Source: Cristatella mucedo
Lineage: Eukaryota; Bryozoa; Phylactolaemata; Cristatellidae
NCBI GenBank assembly: GCA_009760855.2
Contig: WPIO01000029.1
Span: 719,501 to 783,500, forward strand
Direction of reading: 5' to 3'
DNA: 64,000 bases
Shown here: positions 1 through 44,879 of the stretch, piece by piece
Layout: each line of letters starts with the position of its first letter
Numbering within the stretch: position 1 is the first letter of the stretch
Program-made: the position numbers and the translations under genes
Notes under the pieces: generated by a model
Databases searched by the model: none
What the model saw: only the letters and a program-made list of their open reading frames with translations
What the model was told of the DNA's origin: nothing

Positions 1-667
1 TAATCTATTAAATAAGTCTTAGATGGCCTATGGTAACCAAAACCAAAGTGATATGCTGGTATTAATAAGTGTCGTTTGACAAAAGTTTACGTTCGAAGGT
101 TTGAAAGGTTTTAAGTTTGATGAAGGGAGTGTAGGCTTGCATTTTGACACAAAATCAGCTCAAACTTGCACAACTAGTAAAATGATTGTTTAATGTATAT
201 CTTACTGCACAATGTTTTGGTAGTATTACAATTAAAACATTCTTCGAAAAACTGCAACATTGTCAGAATCAGGGAGTGCTTCAGAAACTGCTAAGTCATG
301 CTCGATCTATTATTTCTTATGCACATAGTCGTTCCATGACATTTTCTTTATTGGTGATTGAGTGGATTACTCGATGATGGGCCATTCAGTCCATATATCA
401 GTCGGGGGTCATCGAAATTGGAATGCTAGTACCCGTATGGGTGATGTGCTGAATCCATCGTGGATGGTTCTTGCCTAACCAACAGCAGCAGTGAGTTTGT
501 CGGAAATCTGGTTAGAGTAAGTCCAGTTCATCTGCTTGAGTTAGCGTACCAGTCAGGAACCGACCAGCCTTATCCCTGATGCCTTGCCAGCTTGACAATT
601 CGAAGCTCCAATTCAGCAGCTATTCCAGCCAGCCATCGCAAGTAGATATAATCTGCCTTACATCTAT

Positions 668-840
668 AATAACAATAATAATAATAATACACTTGATAAA
701 GTACCCACAGAGAACTCAATCTCTTTCTAGGCACTTTACATTTGCTGCAAAGGAAACACGATTGAATGGTTAGTGGTATAATGCTTGATAGACAACATGA
801 ATAACATGGTTAGGGGTGATATGCACAGTATCGAGCTTCA
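668..840 (-). mobile_element. LINE family A, 3' end
   Basis: On the minus strand this is a LINE 3' UTR ending in a short (ATT)n tail. The recognisable core on the plus strand is TAATAATACACTTGATAAAG, then AGAGAACTCAATCTCTTTCT and GGCACTTTACATTTGCTGC. The same core recurs throughout the window. Confidence 0.75.
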
Positions 841-904
841 GTGTTGTCGAAGTCACTGTGAAGGTAAGACTGGTGATAAGCAAGAATGGGAAAATGTGCC
901 TCAG

Positions 905-1052
905 ATATAAATAAACAATTCATTTATATAGTGCCCCAAGAGAACTTAATCTCTATTCAGGCACTTCACACATGCCTCGGGGCTCGAGCCCACGACCTTG
1001 GTTGGGGCGAGCACCTTAACCGCTAGACCAAACCAGATCTCGTTCGTTTAGA
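905..1052 (-). mobile_element. SINE family D, tRNA-derived with LINE-like tail
   Basis: It has CAAGAGAACTTAATCTCTAT and CAGGCACTTCACACATGCC, then GGGCTCGAGCCCACGACC and CACCTTAACCGCTAGACC, a tRNA-like head on the minus strand. Confidence 0.7.
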
Positions 1053-1394
1053 GTGTGCTCAATAATTTTTTTCTGTTATAGGCCTAGAGTTCTCCATTTC
1101 AGCACCTATCAGGTGGAACCGTTTATGACCGTTTGATTTGTTATGGCTGCTATACAAATATTATTTTGTTCCAATACAACTCCGGTGTTATGCAGTTGCC
1201 TCCACGGAAGCCAGTCTTTGGAGTCGTCTGTGTCAGTGCTGATAGCATGGGACAGCTGGCTGTCGTTTTGCTATCACTTGATTGAGCTGCACTCACATAT
1301 ATGTATTTTTAGGCATCGTACATATATAGTCTTATTTATCGACGATACATATTGTAAGCAATTCAGTTTGACTCGACACAGCAGCTGGTTTAAT

Positions 1395-1520
1395 CCAGCG
1401 GTTAAGGTGCTCGCCCCGACCAAGGTCTGGCTGAGGTCGTGCGCTCGAGCCCTTAGGCATGTGTGAAGCACCTGAATAGTGATTAAGTTCTCTTGAGGTG
1501 CTATACAAATGAATTAAGAT

Positions 1521-1522
<2 letters not shown>
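1395..1522 (+). mobile_element. SINE family D, tRNA-derived with LINE-like tail
   Basis: It is the mirror image of the copy at 905-1052: CAGCGGTTAAGGTGCTCGCC, GTGAAGCACCTGAATAGTG and AAGTTCTCTTGAGGTGC. Confidence 0.7.
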
Positions 1523-1565
<43 letters not shown>

Positions 1566-1682
1566 AACATCTTAGTTGCTGAATTTGTGTCGCATTGGGT
1601 ATCTGCAACAGCTGGAAGAGCTTTTTGCATTCATGCTTGCATGTATGCAGCCACGAGTCCAGCAGAGGACCGATTTTTGTAG

Positions 1683-2938
1683 TGTCAAGTCAAGTGCGAT
1701 GTGCTCATACCGATATCCGGGTTCCTGACTTCTCTTACTACCGAAAGGAATCGGTGAAGGATCCTAACTCGTCTTCTCGTGATAGTGGTGATGCACGTCG
1801 CACCTTCACCTACCTGGTGGTTGGCGGTAGGTGTCACACTATTGCAGCTGCTGCTCCCTTTTCGGGTAGCTCGGGGCACCAGTTGTCATAGCTGGTGTGA
1901 CTGCTGCCCTGTTCTTGTCAAGCTGCAACATTGTCTGGCTTCAGAAATAGCTTTTATATTTTACACTCGCGACTCAATATTGGAGTGAAACATGGCTGAT
2001 GGGGGGGGCTAATGGTGGTAAGCGGTGTCATACCAGAGGAGCCTGCTAAAATTGATTGGCAGCAAATTTCTGCCGACTTAAATATGCATGTGTATATATA
2101 TCTCTGTCTGTAACTCCATGAAGCCACAGAGACAAAGTGGGTGACAGACTTCATCTCATGCAACAAAGAGAAAGTGAGAAACATAGCTGAATCAGTAGAC
2201 CGGTCGAGTTAGCGAGTAGCACGGAAGTAGTAGCTCAGGACTGCTGGAAAAGATGTGCCATAGTCGGCAGCAGGAGAGTAGATGTGTAAGAATTGTGGAA
2301 GTGAGTTCCACAGTCTAGGACCTGCAGAGCAAAAGCTTCTGTCGCCAACGGTCGGTCTTAAAGCAGAGGAATTGAACAGCTTATTTATTCTCCATACAGG
2401 ACCTGAGGGTACGAGGAGGCTGACTCACTCCTTGCAGGTCTTCCAGCTTGTTCTGCATTTAAGCCTGTGCAGTAAAACACTTGCTGTTGGTGCGAAAATT
2501 CTGCAGCTAGGCTTGTCTGTCGTTAGCATAGGTAGCAAGTGCCACGTGACTCCCATTCCCTCCCCCCCCCCCCCGATATGTGCTCTGGCTCTCCTGAAGC
2601 AGGGCATCGACTTCAAGGTAATATTCGACCATGCTACCTTTGCAGCATATGTAAAGTGCCCAGAAAGAAATTTAAGTTCTCTGAGTATACTGTACAAATG
2701 CATTGTTATTATTATTATTACTAAGGTTCTACCACTCACTTTAGATCCGTCACTCTCTTGCTCGCTTGTGTGAAATAGTTAATTCTCCGGCTTCCCATCG
2801 CACGAGCCACTTCTCCGAACAAGTTGTTTCGCTGTGCCTGTAAGCACTTGCATACTGTGCTTTGAGTTCCTATGCTCCCAATGCCAACGCTGCTGCCTAT
2901 TGAAGTCGCGACACCTCGATGTGACGACATTTGAAGGA

Positions 2939-2969
<31 letters not shown>

Positions 2970-4295
2970 GATATATATATATATATATATATATCATAAT
3001 ATATCCACCCATTCCCACACAGCATTCGCCCCACCCATGTTAATTACCCTGGAGTATTTCTTACTAACCAGTTAATATGCTTTTATTTCAGCATATGTAA
3101 TGTGTCTAGAAAATTTAGTTCTCTTAATGAGCCGAGCAAATGTTATTATCGCCATTATTATTATTCTTTAATTTCTCTTATTAGAACCGTGAGTGTGCTA
3201 CGCAAATGCTTTCAGGTTCAACAGAAATTGCCACACTGATGCTCATGGATACACCTTTGCTGAATAAGATGCAAAAATAGGAACCATGTTAGGGCCAGAG
3301 CTGGCCTGACCGTGTGAGCATCTCCAGATGTAGGCTTGCTGTAATGCCAGCCACTGCACGGTGTCCTATGTGTCAGCAGCCCGAGTTGGTCTGTCGTGCT
3401 GCAGTCGTGTTCGGCCAGCCACTTCGGGCTAATAGAGCCGGGTGGGGGGTGTGTGGTTGGGGTACAGCTGCATAGCTGGCTGCACCACTGGCGACTGCTC
3501 GAGCCACCGGAAAGCTGGTGGGAAGGCATGGGGCCACATTGAACCCAACTGGCCCCCCCCCCCTCTGAGGTGATCGGTTGTCCAGAATATAATCAGTGCC
3601 TAGATAAGAGTTATGGTTATTTTTGAAAGAGAGAAATGCATTATTGCCATTGTTGTTGTATTATTATCCGTGTAAGCTGGGCATGCAAGCAATGGCCTCT
3701 GCAACCATATAGATGATAAGTTAATCAATACTCGAGGCACTTGTGCTGCACTTCAGTGGCACGGGAATGGGGGCGACAGAAGCATGCAGGCTGTCCACTG
3801 TAATGAGGTGCCTTTTTATTCACTTGCAGCTACACTGCTACTGCTGCATGGTAGTGGCGCTTTGCGCCGCTACCGTTTTGCTGCTGCTGCCTTATCGTGC
3901 GATAGACGACGAGAGGTGTAAGTCGGCTTGGTGGTTTCAGGTGGCATGGGCGTCACCGGAGTGTACGCAGCCAAGTCGCTCGTGACCAAGTTCGTTGCCA
4001 GCATGAGCGCCTCTGCTGACGTGTTCGCCATGTCCAAAATAGAAATCAAGCTCGAGGAGATCCCCGAGGGTAAAAACATGGTGTTCAAGTGGCGCGGTAA
4101 GCCGCTGTTCGTGCGGCACCGCACTCAAGATGAAGTAGACGGCGTGCGCGACGTCAACGTGGCCGAGCTGCGCGACCCTCAGAAAGACGAGCAGCGAGTC
4201 AAGGATCCCAGCTGGCTCGTCGTGCTCGGCGTGTGCACTCACCTCGGTAAGCCCTTGGAGCCAGCGAAAGAACCCCAGCGCAGAAAGAGAAAGGC

Positions 4296-4365
<70 letters not shown>

Positions 4366-4609
4366 TCGAGTGTTCGGGCTCGTTTCTGCGTCGTCTGCTT
4401 CCCTCGTCCGCCGCTGCTGAACTGCTCCTCTTGCTTGTCGTCTTTCAGGCTGCGTACCCATAGCCAACGCCGGAGACTTTGGCGGCTATTACTGCCCGTG
4501 CCACGGCAGCCACTACGACGCCTCGGGTCGCATTCGTAAAGGTCCAGCACCGGCCAACCTAGAAGTCCCTGAGTACGAGTTCTCTGACGGCTTGCTCATT
4601 GTTGGTTGA
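1683..4609 (+). CDS. UQCRFS1: Rieske iron-sulfur subunit of mitochondrial complex III (5' exon missing)
   Basis: This is the Rieske protein, the 2Fe-2S electron carrier of the cytochrome bc1 complex in the mitochondrial inner membrane. It passes electrons from ubiquinol to cytochrome c1. Exons seen are about 1683-1826, 3941-4246 and 4449-4609 (stop TGA 4607-4609), with phases that agree across both introns. The first exon reads [15 protein letters not shown], the conserved start of the mature protein. The second holds the single membrane segment and hinge (SMSASADV) and then [17 protein letters not shown]. The third carries cluster box [11 protein letters not shown]. Cluster box I, CTHLGC, is cut by the last intron inside its glycine codon. 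About 200 residues are present, close to the usual mature length of about 196. The mitochondrial targeting exon was not found and may lie left of the window. The exact 5' edge of the first exon is uncertain; AG at 1681-1682 is my choice and AG at 1692-1693 is possible. Confidence 0.96.
2085..2400 (-). mobile_element. LINE family B, C-terminal RT end and 3' UTR
   Basis: Read on the minus strand it encodes [18 protein letters not shown], the typical C-terminal tail of CR1/L2-type reverse transcriptases. The 3' UTR follows and is shared with copies at 5925-6190, 26945-27230 and 57217-57545. It is 5'-truncated and not functional. Confidence 0.72.
2425..2725 (+). mobile_element. LINE family A, end of coding region and 3' UTR
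   Basis: This plus-strand copy contains the stretch coding QLGLSV and then the 3' UTR (GCATATGTAAAGTGCCCAGA) with a (TTATTA)n tail at its end. A C-homopolymer of about 12 bases (2563-2574) interrupts it. It is degraded. Confidence 0.7.
2939..3003. repeat. TA repeat with inverted ATTATGATAT arms
   Basis: This is an AT-only tract in which TATTATGATATAT and ATATATCATAATA mirror each other, forming a long palindrome able to extrude as a cruciform. It lies in the UQCRFS1 intron between 1827 and 3940. Confidence 0.85.
3085..3168 (+). mobile_element. LINE family A, 3' tail fragment
   Basis: It carries TTCAGCATATGTAATGTGTC and GTTCTCTTAATGAG, then an ATT-rich tail, matching the family A 3' UTR in plus orientation. 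Confidence 0.6.
4301..4362. repeat. (GA)n microsatellite in a short UQCRFS1 intron
   Basis: An uninterrupted GA tract of about 62 bp fills almost a third of the 202-bp intron at 4247-4448. In the transcript it is a purine run ending about 85 bases before the acceptor. It produces false RERER or SLSLS ORFs that are not genes. Confidence 0.95.
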
Positions 4610-4729
4610 ACATTGGCAATACGCTGCTGCGTAAGAGAAACTAGCTACTCTTGTCGGCAGTTGGACATGCTGTGACTCCGTGTACTAGCACTATGCGCGG
4701 TGTGCCGTTGAACGTACAACGGTGCCCGA

Positions 4730-4735
4730 AATAAA
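4730..4735 (+). terminator. Poly(A) signal of UQCRFS1
   Basis: AATAAA lies 121 bases after the UQCRFS1 stop codon, so the 3' UTR is short. Cleavage would normally fall 10-30 bases downstream, which is on top of the opposing CTNNBL1 poly(A) signal. Confidence 0.8.
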
Positions 4736-4752
4736 CATACACGCGACATTTG

Positions 4753-4758
4753 TTTATT
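4753..4758 (-). terminator. Poly(A) signal of CTNNBL1
   Basis: TTTATT on the plus strand is AATAAA on the minus strand, 82 bases after the CTNNBL1 stop (4840-4842). It faces the UQCRFS1 signal 17 bp away, so the two convergent transcripts probably overlap at their ends. Confidence 0.78.
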
Positions 4759-4839
4759 ATCTATTACATTTACATAAAAATAGATCGTCACACGGTACGA
4801 ACTTAGCATTTGTACATTGCAATATTACATGCTCAACGA

Positions 4840-20687
<15,848 letters not shown>

Positions 20688-21396
20688 CCTACTCCTCCGC
20701 AGAGAAGAGCGCAGTTGATTAAATAGATACTATTTTTCGCACACTTAGTTTAAAAATTATTTTTATAGTAAAATATTTTGAAATATATTGGGTTTTTTTT
20801 ACTTTTAAGGTAAGCTCATGCGAGCTGTTAGCAGGAAGTGCAATGGCGGTATTGCATAGGCTGTGCATTGCGTACGCTTTTTAGCCTGTGCTCTCTTGTA
20901 TTCGATTCTCCTTCTCAGGGTTAACTTTACTGGGTGATTTTGTTAATAAATTGCGTTAGTTGTATGCCAGTTACATATGTAGACTACCGCAGTTACTGGA
21001 TGTACCCGACCATTCGCGGTGTTGGCTTCTTTCTACTCACGATTCGAGCCGCTCTAAGTTTCTGACACCGCCATTTCGGAAAGGTACAGACTCAGATCAG
21101 ACTTTAACAGCAATTTTTAACCCCGTAAGAACGTGAAATACGAAACCTTTATCTGTGTTCTGTGATCTACTTAGCGTTTTCATACCCCCGACGCCCGCTA
21201 AGCAGCTGCGCCTTGCTGATGGTTCGGCGTTTCGCGCAACGTGAAGATATGTACGCGTGGCTTGGTCGCAGATTATTTGCTGCGCCTACACCTAGGCACG
21301 TGCTTCTTGAATCATAGCGCGTTAAATTGCCATAGCAGCGCGGGTAGACGCTAACCGACGGCACTTGCCTATGCTCCAGGTACTCGGGGGAGAAAC
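20688..21396. promoter_or_regulatory. Shared bidirectional promoter of CTNNBL1 and ZC3H18
   Basis: These 709 bp separate the divergent start codons of CTNNBL1 (20687, minus) and ZC3H18 (21397, plus). The interval must hold both 5' UTRs and both promoters. An ETS-like site CAGGAAGTG (20832-20840) directly abuts a YY1-like site CAATGGCGGT (20841-20850, reverse of ACCGCCATTG), a common pairing in housekeeping promoters. A second CCGCCATTT lies at about 21069-21077. No clear TATA box was assigned. Motif roles are inferred from consensus only. Confidence 0.7.
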
Positions 21397-40186
<18,790 letters not shown>

Positions 40187-41176
40187 TCAGCAAGAGAAGG
40201 CCGCTTCGTCGAAGGCAGAGAAAAAAGTTTGGATGATGGGTCAACGACTTGTTGCTTGGAAGCGTGGGTATGAACTGACTCTTCGGATGCATGTGTGTCG
40301 CCATCACGCACGGACACCGTGAACCAGAAATACAGAGCAAGCAGTAGAAGGCTGGCAGGGTAGTGTGAAGGAGGCTACCCGCTCTGCGTGGCTGTCGTCT
40401 GCTCGCTTGTTGTTGCATCTGAGTCCAAACGGAGCCAGGCATCGACAGTGATTGGATAACGGACTCCGTGCTCGAGAAGGCTGTACTGTCCCGGGTAGGG
40501 GGCAGCATGTATCTTAGCGAATGCTTGCAGCTGCTGTTCGTTTGCAGCCTGTAAGAAACGTAGAAACGCCCCTGGCGACCTCCCCCTCCCATCTTAAAAT
40601 TTCGTATGTTTTGTTGTCGTGCGTTGTATACACGTTTTGGTTGGTTACAAAATGACTTATCACCACCAGAGCTCGGATGTCGTTTTTTCGTGCCGTTTTG
40701 GTAGATCGACTCGATCTCGGCTACCTCGGTTGGCTAGAATTTGGCATTGCCCTTCCCTCATCGTTCTGGCATCTGCCGGGTGTGGGCCAGTAGCTCCTCT
40801 CCAATTCTGATCTGCAGCTTAATAAGAAGTGTGTGTGTGGATTCTGACATTGCAGCGCTGTGTATTGTGTACTGTGCCTGGCTGTATTTCCTCATTAGCC
40901 ATGTCAAAAAGCATGAATGCAGCAAAACAGATACGTAGTGCGCCGGAATACTTTAAAGGACCGATCGCTCAATTGTTGCACCCAACCTGGAAAATGAGGA
41001 GGGCTTCAAGACCACATAAAGAACTTGTGCTCGTCGAAAACATTGGCTTTTGATGCTGAGCTTATGTTATGAGCTTTGTAAGTAGCAGCCTACTTCATAG
41101 TTATCCAATAGACAGGAAGATACGTACCTGATTTACTGGAGGAAATACACCATACGATAAAAAGAAGGAAATATAA

Positions 41177-41182
41177 AATAAA
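41177..41182 (+). terminator. Candidate poly(A) signal of ZC3H18
   Basis: This is an AATAAA about 990 bases after the ZC3H18 stop. It implies a 1-kb 3' UTR. It is the clearest hexamer I noticed there, but no transcript evidence is available and a nearer variant signal could be used. Confidence 0.4.
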
Positions 41183-41219
41183 CTGGTTGCTGTTACCTAT
41201 AAGGCCTGCGGTGTATTAT

Positions 41220-41450
41220 CTGTTTGGTATCTTGCTGAAAATGCTGCAGATTCGGTTTGCTCTTAGGATTAAAAGTTAGATGTCCTTGTCGAAGAATTGG
41301 TGCAAGAAGCTGTTGCTGTCTGGGTCCTATACTGAGGAACTCACTCCCAAAATTCTTTTACAGAGAATCTCTTCAGCTACCGACTCGGATGCTTCTTTCA
41401 AGAATGGGAGCTACTACGGTTAGATGCTGTGCCTTTACAGTAGACGGCTG
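41220..41450 (+). mobile_element. LINE RT C-terminal fragment (family B type)
   Basis: The plus frame contains LGPILRNSLPKFFYRESLQL, comparable to [11 protein letters not shown] in family B. Only this fragment is seen. Confidence 0.5.
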
Positions 41451-43004
41451 TTGCAATGACTTTAGTGCATTGTGTGAACGTTAACATGAATTTGCAATAT
41501 GTGGAACACTGGTAGCTAAACACCGAGAAATATGTAATATGTCTCTTATATGAGCCTCCCGTGGAAGCTTTGCGCTTTATATTTGGTTCGAAATGGGCTT
41601 CTAGCTATAGCTTTCTGAAATTATGGATTTCCCTCAACTGCAACCATCTATGTAGAGCTCTTAAGAAATGCTTAAGTTGCACTGCTCTGCCTTTCGTCTT
41701 CTAAAGGATGATGATTTCATCTGATTGTGCGATGTGTCCAGTATCTTATTGCTAATTTTCAAATTGGATGTTTCTTTATTAGTATTGTCTGAGATGAGTA
41801 GAGTGGCTTCTTCAGATGCCATCTGGTGAAGGCACGGCCCCCCCCCCGAGGTTCAAAGCTGCCAGGGACTGACTGTCATAGTTTATCTTAACAGCATTTC
41901 CATGCCGAGTTGGCTTGCATACTGTCATGGTCACCAAATTGCGTATATCCTTGGTTATAAATGTCTGTGCTTAATCAAATTAATGGAACCACATCGGCTG
42001 AGTGGATATTGATTGTTGTGATCACTACAACTCGGTCGGAGCTGCCAAAACCGGCCGTGCATTATTACTAGCTGATTGAACAGCCTCTTTTGTATAGCGA
42101 CCTAAGAGCCTTCACGGCTATAACCACCGATTGCAGCAGCAATAAAGGATCCCCACCGCAGGATTCGAACCCACGACCTCGGTCCCTTGGTCGTGGGGTA
42201 AAGCAACCGCCTTGCCTAGTGGACCATTACGGCATTGATTTGGTCACAGCATTCGGAACCAACTCTGTTGTGGAGCACCTGAGGATGCAGTGAGTGTGGA
42301 AGGGGCACGGTTTGGTTTTATTAAAAGTAAGTTTAGAGCTTCAGGGTTTCCAAAACATTTCAAGAGTTATAGCACAGGCAAAGTGAACAGTGAAAAAATA
42401 AGGGTTAACGACCCTTTTTAGTAGTATTTTGAAGTAGATGCCTACTTTGATCTTGTGTGATGCCACTTCAGGCTGAGGTTTACCCCACCTACATGCCAAA
42501 ATAAGTCTGCTGCAATGGCATCCACATGAGCCGTAGCTAGTAGATATGGTGAATTTGATTTATGGTCCAGTGGAAGCGTGACGTTGGCCTACGGGTCTTC
42601 ATAAGGTCAGCGTGACATGCGGTTACATCAAATGACAGCTTATGTTACCCTTGAAGTTTGTGCCAAGTGCATACCGATTATTTCATTAGTCATTGACAAA
42701 TATGCTGTCGGGGGAGCTAAATCCCATAGGGTGGAGCATAAATCCCCCACCTCCCACATTTAAGTCAGTTGTGTAAATGCAGCTTTATCTCGTACAACCC
42801 AGAGTATTGGACGCTATACCGCTCGCTACTATACTGAATCCAGCCGCCGATTTTCAATACGCCTGAGGATATTCTGGATAATTTAGCCGCAAACGGTTCA
42901 CTTCCCCTCAAAATTCCCGGGAGTGTGAGGGCTAAACGGCTGCTGGTTCAGTAGTAGCTGCCCGGCGACGCTCGTTCAGCCGGACCCATACTCGCCGAAC
43001 GAGT
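41451..43004. other. Intergenic stretch after ZC3H18
   Basis: Apart from a SINE C copy at 42069-42235 I recognise nothing. No ORF has a family motif. Confidence 0.5.
42069..42235 (-). mobile_element. SINE family C, tRNA-derived
   Basis: It has AGCTGATTGAACAGCCTC, AGAGCCTTCACGGCTATAAC, then GGATTCGAACCCACGACC (B box on the minus strand). Confidence 0.8.
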
Positions 43005-43150
43005 TAGCTTCATTTACATAGCGACAGAAGAGCCTTAGTGACATCGCTCCGCTTACATAAGGTGATGAAAAATTGCCTGCTGCAGGGCTCGAACCCTCGA
43101 CCTGGAACGTTAAGCCTCACCCCTGGGCTTATACCTTCGGGGGAGGGGGG
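43005..43150 (-). mobile_element. SINE family C, tRNA-derived
   Basis: It has CTTCATTTACATAGCGACAG, AGAGCCTTAGTGAC and GGGCTCGAACCCTCGACC. It ends close to the left end of the pogo/Tigger-like element. Confidence 0.75.
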
Positions 43151-43179
43151 TATAGCCTCCGGCCTCGCCTATTGCAGTA

Positions 43180-44017
43180 CAGTGGTGCCTCGGTTCACGA
43201 GTGTTCCGAGCCGAGTTTTTGCTTTTGAGTTTCGAGCTCAAATTCGGGTTTCGAGCCCGCTTCAGATACTCCACCGCTAGTTGCCGCAGTGAACGTCACA
43301 CTGCTGGCAGTTACTCAGGCCAAAAAGGGTAGGGCAGTGAACGACGTTCCGTTGCAAGACGCTGCCCTACGACCCGGGTGTGACGCCATGGCAGGCCTGT
43401 TGGTTCACTCCCAGACTCGAGCGAGCCATCGCGGTGCTTGGACGCACAAGATCGCCAGGGGCGGGAACCGCTAAGTACGTATTGTACTCTATTTAGGCAA
43501 TACCACCGTGTGAGAGTCCATCACATAACTGATAGCAATCGGCGCGTCCGCGTAAAGGCCCAGCCAATAAACTAAAATAATAATAACACTTGGTAATGCC
43601 CCTTCAGATAACTCTTTCTACGCGCTTTACATTTGCTGCAAAGGAAACACGATCGAAGAGAAGAAAACCCGGCGAAAAGAGCACAAATCGGCGAATAAGA
43701 TTCAGATATTCATTTCAGTCTCTCTCTAACTCTATTAGCATCTTCGTCAAGTCGTCCTATCTCTCAAGTTACTCCGATACAGTATGATTAATAAAATCCG
43801 TTTATTGCAAGACTGTATTGTTTTTAAAACATTCGTTATTTATAAGTACATTTTTTAATTTAAAAACACGTGCCAAAAATTGGTTTTTTTGGGGGGCCGG
43901 AACGGATTAATGGCATTTCAATTCGTTTCAATGGGGAAAATTGATTTGAGAAACGACTAATGTGAGTTGCGAGCTCTGGCACGGAACGAGTTAAACTCGT
44001 AAGCCGAGGTACCGCTG
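43180..44017. mobile_element. Non-autonomous pogo/Tigger-like DNA transposon
   Basis: The left end CAGTGGTGCCTCGGTTCACG and the reverse complement of the right end, CAGCGGTACCTCGGCTTACG, form terminal inverted repeats (16 of the first 20 match). The left end follows TA; the right end is followed by AA, so the TA duplication looks mutated. Inside the right end, the segment near AATGGGGAAAATTGATTTGAG resembles subterminal parts of pogo/Tigger-type elements. No transposase is encoded. A LINE A tail is nested inside. Confidence 0.75.
43573..43665 (-). mobile_element. LINE family A tail nested in the DNA transposon
   Basis: It reads AATAATAATAACACTTGGTA, GCCCCTTCAGATAACTC and GCGCTTTACATTTGCTGC. 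It lies wholly inside the element at 43180-44017, so it inserted later. Confidence 0.7.
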
Positions 44018-44879
44018 AATTTCGCCGACCCTTTGCAGCGCATTGCACGAAAACGCCCGTGTCAATGCAAATGAAATTTTTTTAGTAAAGTTTTCACAAG
44101 AGTTTACTGTCACGTGCAATCAAAAAAGGAGCTTTTCGCACAGGGTTTCTTCCCTTTTGCGGTGGCCCGTGTGCAGTGGATTACGGTATTGGCCTAGGCC
44201 GCTGCAATCTACCTCAGTGGACTTCGCGAGAACGCGTGAGCGAAATGGCGCGAGATTATGTGGATATACTTTAGATACAGCCTCGTTTTATATGCCGAAC
44301 TTCTTGGAGTTTTGTGCAGCCGATTGGTTGGATTTGAGGCGACGTAAAAGGGATATTGCGGTACTGTCTTTGGGGCTCATTTACACGAGTGTGCAGGCGC
44401 ACAGTGACATGAAAGTTTGTGGATTTATAAAATTGGATATACCACAATATTCGCTCAAAATTTGAGCTCGGCAACGCCAATGTCCAGTCAATATTAGCCT
44501 AAATAGAAGAGATTGCGGTAGTTCGTAAACCCCCAGCCGGCAGGCGGCTTTGCTGGGAGAAGTCGGCCAGCTGCCGCTGGGTAGGGTGAAGGGAGAAGCG
44601 GAGAGACAAGCTGTGAAGATTTATTTTGGGACATTTACGGAGCCCTTCCCCGCTTCAGCGCTCTGCGTTAATGCGTTTTCCAACTTTTAGATGCGGCGGC
44701 TTTCAGGCACCATGCGCTCGGCGGCATGCGGTTTCAGGTTTGCGTTTCGAGCTAGTTATAGGACTCGGGAGAAGAAAATGATACGTTCTGGGAGGTCGGC
44801 CTCTTTTTGGAAGACGATTGTAGTCGATAAGCTTTGCTCGGCTCTTTGATGGCACCAGGTTTGCTGAACCAGCGTAAGT

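Larger units (their letters stand above)
1..1682. other. Upstream of UQCRFS1 exon; repeats, no gene recognised
   Basis: No conserved coding exon was recognised here. The stretch contains a LINE tail (about 668-840), an inverted pair of SINE copies (905-1052 and 1395-1522) and a TA microsatellite (1524-1561). The missing UQCRFS1 targeting exon could be hidden here, but no ATG-to-donor candidate in the right phase was convincing. Confidence 0.6.
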
